Origin: Chloroflexia bacterium
Lineage (GTDB): Bacteria > Chloroflexota > Chloroflexia > Thermomicrobiales > UBA6265
Direction: 5' to 3'
Length of the DNA: 17,993 nucleotides
Assembly (NCBI GenBank): GCA_013696525.1
Contig: JACCYK010000512.1
Span: 1-17,993 of the forward strand
The notes beneath the pieces are model-generated. The model ran no database searches and was not told the origin of the DNA. It saw only the letters and a program-made list of their open reading frames with translations. Shown piece after piece: positions 15,608 through 17,993 of the stretch (positions are counted from its first letter, which is position 1; each line of letters starts with the position of its first letter). Position numbers and translations under genes: made by a program.

Positions 15608-15712
15608 GTCGTAAGTCGTGAGTCGTAAGTCGTGAGTTACGGCTTACGCGACCTGCGACTTGCGACCTGCGACTTGCGACCCGCGACCTGCGACCCGCGA
15701 CCCGCGACTATC
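15608..15712. repeat. 7-bp-periodic inverted repeat array in the EF-G2 leader
   Basis: About fifteen consecutive heptads. The left part is GTCGTAA, GTCGTGA, GTCGTAA, GTCGTGA (15608-15635). A 14-base junction follows, then nine units of the GAC(C/T)(T/C)GC type in phase (15650-15712). The two parts are complementary: as plus-strand RNA GTCGTAA pairs with TTGCGAC using one G-U pair, so the array can fold as a long hairpin. Pairing is poorer in the minus-strand RNA, where the G-U pairs become C-A mismatches. It ends 6 bases from the EF-G2 SD. Confidence 0.85.
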
Positions 15713-15792
15713 GTCAAGGATGCAGCGGGCGGACCGCGACCCGGAGGCGGGTGCGGAGCTGGTCCCCGCGGACAGCGGGCGGAGTGCGCCAT

Positions 15793-15820
15793 ATTATAGA
15801 TGTATTGAATTTCTCGGCAA
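15793..15820 (-). promoter_or_regulatory. Promoter of the EF-G2 operon
   Basis: A perfect TATAAT (15798-15793) follows TTGCCG (15820-15815) with a 16-base spacer on the minus strand. Transcription would begin near 15786, giving a leader of roughly 195 bases that includes the heptad array. An imperfect palindrome (15811-15831, arms TTCTC/GAGAA) covers the -35 and may be an operator. The same A/T-rich block could serve the plus-strand aminopeptidase, but I see no clear box pair in that direction. Confidence 0.72.
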
Positions 15821-15873
15821 CTGCCGGAGAACCGACATCTGGATAGCCCGTCACCGGAGAGAGGGATTTTGCC

Positions 15874-17031
15874 TTGAGGACACCGCGGTCCGGTCGTAAC
15901 CGCGCGGACGATCAGCTACGGGAGCGGTTGGTCGAGCGCCTGCGCGCCTATGCCGAGATTGACGCGGTGGCTGGGCACGAGCAGCCCATGGTGGCACGCC
16001 TGCGGGCCGACCTGACGCCGCACGTCGATGACGTGTTCATCGATTCGTTCGGCAACATCGTCGCCACCAGGCGGGCCCCGGCCGATGCTCCTTCGCTGAT
16101 GATCGCCGCCCACTCGGACGAGATCGGCGGCGTGGTCAAGGCGGTCGAGCCGGACGGCATGATCCGCTTCGAGCGCCTTGGCGGGATCATCGAATCATTG
16201 TTGGTCGGGCGGGCGGTCCGGGTGAAGGAACACGCCGGGGTGGTGGGGGCCAAGGCCGGCCATATCACGCCGCCGGCGGAACGGCTCGGCGTCCCGCCCC
16301 TGCGTGACCTCTATATCGACCTGGGCTTTGACTCGGCCGACGAGGTAACGGCGCTGGGGATTGAGGTGGGCGACCCGATTGCCTACGAGGCGCCGCTGCG
16401 GGCGCTGGCGAACCCCGACCGCTTCTCCGGCAAGGCGCTCGACAACCGGATCGGCTGCGCCATCCTGGTTGAGCTGGCGATCTCGCTAAAGGACGAGCGG
16501 CCGCCGGCGACCCTGCATTTCGTCTCCACCGTGCAAGAAGAGATTGGCCTCCGTGGCGCCCAGATGATCACGCATCGGCTCAACCCGACCGCCGCCATTG
16601 TCCTCGACACCATGCCCTCGGGCGGCACGCCGGACGTCTCCGCCAGCCGTGACCTCTCGATGCGGATCGGGCACGGGCCGGTGGTCACGGTCGTCAGCCA
16701 GGGCTCCGGTGGCGGTATCATCGTCCAGCCCGCGATCCTGAATTTCATGCTGAAAGTAGCCGCCGCGAACCACATTCCCGTACAACGGGCGCTTTTCTAC
16801 GGCGGCAACTCGGACGCCGCCGCCGTCCATCTCGTTCGGGCCGGGGTGCCGACCGGCGTCCTCAACCTGGCCCGGCGCTACTCCCACGCTCCGGTCGAGA
16901 CGCTCGATATCAATGACGCGGTTAGCGCTTACCATATCTTGCGGGCCGCCGCGCTCGAATTCTCCGCCGCGACGGACCTCTCGTTCCTTGGTGGAACGCC
17001 GGATCAGGAGATCGCGACCAAGACCGATTGA
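15874..17031 (+). CDS. M42 family metallopeptidase (aminopeptidase)
   Basis: A 385-residue di-zinc aminopeptidase of the M42 family (glutamyl/TET aminopeptidase, FrvX, YsdC), slightly longer than usual because of a short basic N-terminus. Metal and catalytic residues are in place: H80 and D82 in AAHSDEIGG, D190 in GKALDNRIG, the catalytic and metal Glu pair E222/E223 in VQEEIGLRGA, D245 in LDTMPSGG, and H338 in RYSHAPVE. Family members form large dodecamers that trim peptides in the cytoplasm. The TTG at 15874 is chosen because AGAGGG lies 8 bases upstream; no ATG or GTG start with a good SD precedes the conserved region. Its 3' end overlaps the 3' end of the convergent PIN gene by 28 bases, so no terminator fits between them. 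Confidence 0.94.
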   Translation: MRTPRSGRNRADDQLRERLVERLRAYAEIDAVAGHEQPMVARLRADLTPHVDDVFIDSFGNIVATRRAPADAPSLMIAAHSDEIGGVVKAVEPDGMIRFERLGGIIESLLVGRAVRVKEHAGVVGAKAGHITPPAERLGVPPLRDLYIDLGFDSADEVTALGIEVGDPIAYEAPLRALANPDRFSGKALDNRIGCAILVELAISLKDERPPATLHFVSTVQEEIGLRGAQMITHRLNPTAAIVLDTMPSGGTPDVSASRDLSMRIGHGPVVTVVSQGSGGGIIVQPAILNFMLKVAAANHIPVQRALFYGGNSDAAAVHLVRAGVPTGVLNLARRYSHAPVETLDINDAVSAYHILRAAALEFSAATDLSFLGGTPDQEIATKTD

Positions 17032-17504
17032 TCGACGGCGAAGACATCCGTGACGCCGAGCCGATCCATCACGGTCAGGCTAATCGCGTCGGTTAGGCTG
17101 ATCGCGGGGAATTGTGATTTGTCTAGCGTCAGTTCTCTCGCCCTGGCGAAGGCCCGATCGTCGACGTGGTACGCCGGCAGTCGGCAGAGCTCCAGCCATT
17201 GCCTGGCGACGTCTGGCCCTGGCCCGTTGCCCAACAGCTCGCACGTCTCGACGATCATGTGTTCGGTGGTGAAGAGGAGATATCCCGCGTCCAGGAGCTC
17301 GCGATACGCCGCAACCGCGGCCTGATGCGAGGAGTCGCCCGCATCCGCCAGGGCAACCAGGGCCGACGAGTCAACGAAGGCCACCAGCAATTCCCCCGGA
17401 TCGTCGCCACGTCGTTCAGCCGAGACCAGGTCCGCGTTCCCGATTGTGCCGAGATAGTCGGCAACGCGACCGCCGAACGATGGTTTGGCGCGATCTTCGG
17501 CCAA
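17004..17504 (-). CDS. PIN domain toxin (VapC-like ribonuclease)
   Basis: A PIN-fold protein with the four acidic positions of the metal site: D45 in VAFVDSSALVAL, E86 in HMIVETCELL, D139 in ISLTDAISL and D153 or D158 near VTDVFAVDQ. VapC-type toxins cut RNA (tRNA or rRNA) and are held by a co-expressed antitoxin, here the HTH protein directly upstream. Two starts are possible. TTG at 17504 has GGAGG 9 bases upstream (embedded around the antitoxin stop) and gives 166 residues. GTG at 17384 has GGGGGA 7 bases upstream and gives 126 residues, the classic VapC size. I list the longer form because the extra 40 codons look coding. The extension (PSFGGRVADYLGTIGN) faintly resembles a VapB tail. Confidence 0.87.
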   Translation of the reverse strand: MAEDRAKPSFGGRVADYLGTIGNADLVSAERRGDDPGELLVAFVDSSALVALADAGDSSHQAAVAAYRELLDAGYLLFTTEHMIVETCELLGNGPGPDVARQWLELCRLPAYHVDDRAFARARELTLDKSQFPAISLTDAISLTVMDRLGVTDVFAVDQSVLVAIS

Positions 17505-17507
17505 CTG

Positions 17508-17819
17508 CTACCGCCTCCGCCCATTGGTCCGCCGATAGACAGATTTGCCGGCGGCGATATTGCTGCCGCCACCAGTCGTCATCCCGATCGTGGCGCCGAG
17601 CGGATCGCGCTCATGACTGGCGCGGAGCCGACCCATGAATCCACGTTCGGTGACCGCATGGTCGCGGAATTCGGTGAGCGCCTTTGCCTCGATGAACCAC
17701 TGACCGCCGATTCGGTGACCACGGAGACGCTTTTCGCGGAGGTACCGGCGCACCTGCTCGGTCGAACGATTCAGACGCTGGGCAGCCTCGGCGACGCTGA
17801 GCAAATCGAGTTGATCCAT
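17508..17819 (-). CDS. HTH (excisionase/MerR-type) antitoxin
   Basis: A 103-residue protein with a winged helix-turn-helix of the HTH_17/excisionase type at about 5-50 (LLSVAEAAQRLNRSTEQVRRYLREKRLRGHRIGGQWFI). A tail follows with DPLGATIGMTTGGGSNIAAGKSVYRR (about 72-97), Gly-rich and basic. The HTH should bind its own promoter; the tail likely wraps the toxin, as in other antitoxins. It is the first gene of the pair and its stop is 3 bases before the longer PIN start, which implies tight co-translation. The ATG has AGAGG about 9 bases upstream. The antitoxin role is inferred from adjacency to the PIN gene and from fold and size. Confidence 0.85.
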   Translation of the reverse strand: MDQLDLLSVAEAAQRLNRSTEQVRRYLREKRLRGHRIGGQWFIEAKALTEFRDHAVTERGFMGRLRASHERDPLGATIGMTTGGGSNIAAGKSVYRRTNGRRR

Positions 17820-17903
17820 GCTCGGAACGCCTCTACCGGCTAGCTTTCAGCGCATCGACGGTGAGTCGATCGCCGAACGAACGTACGGGACTCCACTCCG
17901 GTC

Positions 17904-17932
17904 AGGATAGCGGAGTCGGGAATCAGGGTCAA
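17904..17932 (-). promoter_or_regulatory. Promoter of the HTH/PIN operon
   Basis: TTGACC (17932-17927) and TATCCT (17909-17904) with a 17-base spacer on the minus strand. The inverted repeat GACTCC (17889-17894)/GGAGTC (17912-17917) brackets the -10. A second repeat, ATCGAC/GTCGAT with a 5-base spacer, lies in the leader at 17854-17870. Both are candidate autoregulatory operators. Confidence 0.8.
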
Positions 17933-17993
17933 CGAACAGTGACGGTTGCCGGGGTGCGCGTCAAAGTTTTGCATCGGGGGGTAGGATAGGGGG

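Noticed and set aside
15608..15712. Possible CRISPR array
   Set aside because: The units are only 7 bp, directly adjacent, and have no spacers. It is a tandem/inverted low-complexity repeat.
15723..15783. Direct repeat of CAGCGGGCGGA (two copies 50 bases apart) as an attachment or operator site
   Set aside because: GC-rich 11-mer without other structure; it could arise by chance in this composition.

Overview
This is a dense, GC-rich bacterial chromosome segment with about sixteen protein genes, one tRNA and one riboswitch. Little DNA is non-coding, Shine-Dalgarno (SD) sites are mostly of the GGAGG type, and TTG and GTG starts are used freely. The organism looks like a Gram-positive-type or Chloroflexota bacterium: it has a transcription-attenuating T-box before thrS together with very high GC, an EF-G2-type translation GTPase, an M42 aminopeptidase and an HTH/PIN toxin-antitoxin pair. 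My best guess is Chloroflexota, possibly Thermomicrobia. That is inference, not a marker-based placement.

Layout. 1-1851 (minus): a cut-off O-methyltransferase, a HAD-IIA phosphatase and a DJ-1/PfpI protein. 1989-4159 (minus): threonyl-tRNA synthetase with a full T-box leader (specifier ACC, intrinsic terminator, antiterminator) and a promoter whose -35 overlaps the preceding stop codon. 4156-5439 (minus): a membrane-anchored D-Ala-D-Ala carboxypeptidase with its own promoter. 5799-9475 (plus): a compact three-gene catabolic operon made of an HpcH/HpaI-type aldolase, a 3-hydroxyacyl-CoA-dehydrogenase-like enzyme and a D-apionate-lactonase-like protein. 9472-12133 (minus): a translationally coupled ABC exporter (ATPase and two permeases) just downstream of a tRNA-Val(GAC) gene. 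12364-15590 (minus): a fusA2-type EF-G paralogue, an RNase HI-like protein and a peroxiredoxin-like protein, behind a leader holding a 7-bp-periodic inverted repeat array. 15874-17031 (plus): an M42 aminopeptidase. 17004-17819 (minus): a PIN toxin with its HTH antitoxin behind a strong promoter.

How they work together. ThrRS expression should follow threonine supply through uncharged tRNA-Thr. The lactonase, dehydrogenase and aldolase read as a short route for a sugar lactone: ring opening, NAD-dependent oxidation, then C-C cleavage. The sugar dehydrogenase, oxidoisomerase, kinase and decarboxylase of the described D-apiose routes are absent here, so this may be a variant pathway or a different substrate. 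I found no mobile elements and no CRISPR array. The most unusual items are the lactonase operon, the heptad array in the EF-G leader, and an RNase H whose last catalytic Asp appears only in another reading frame.
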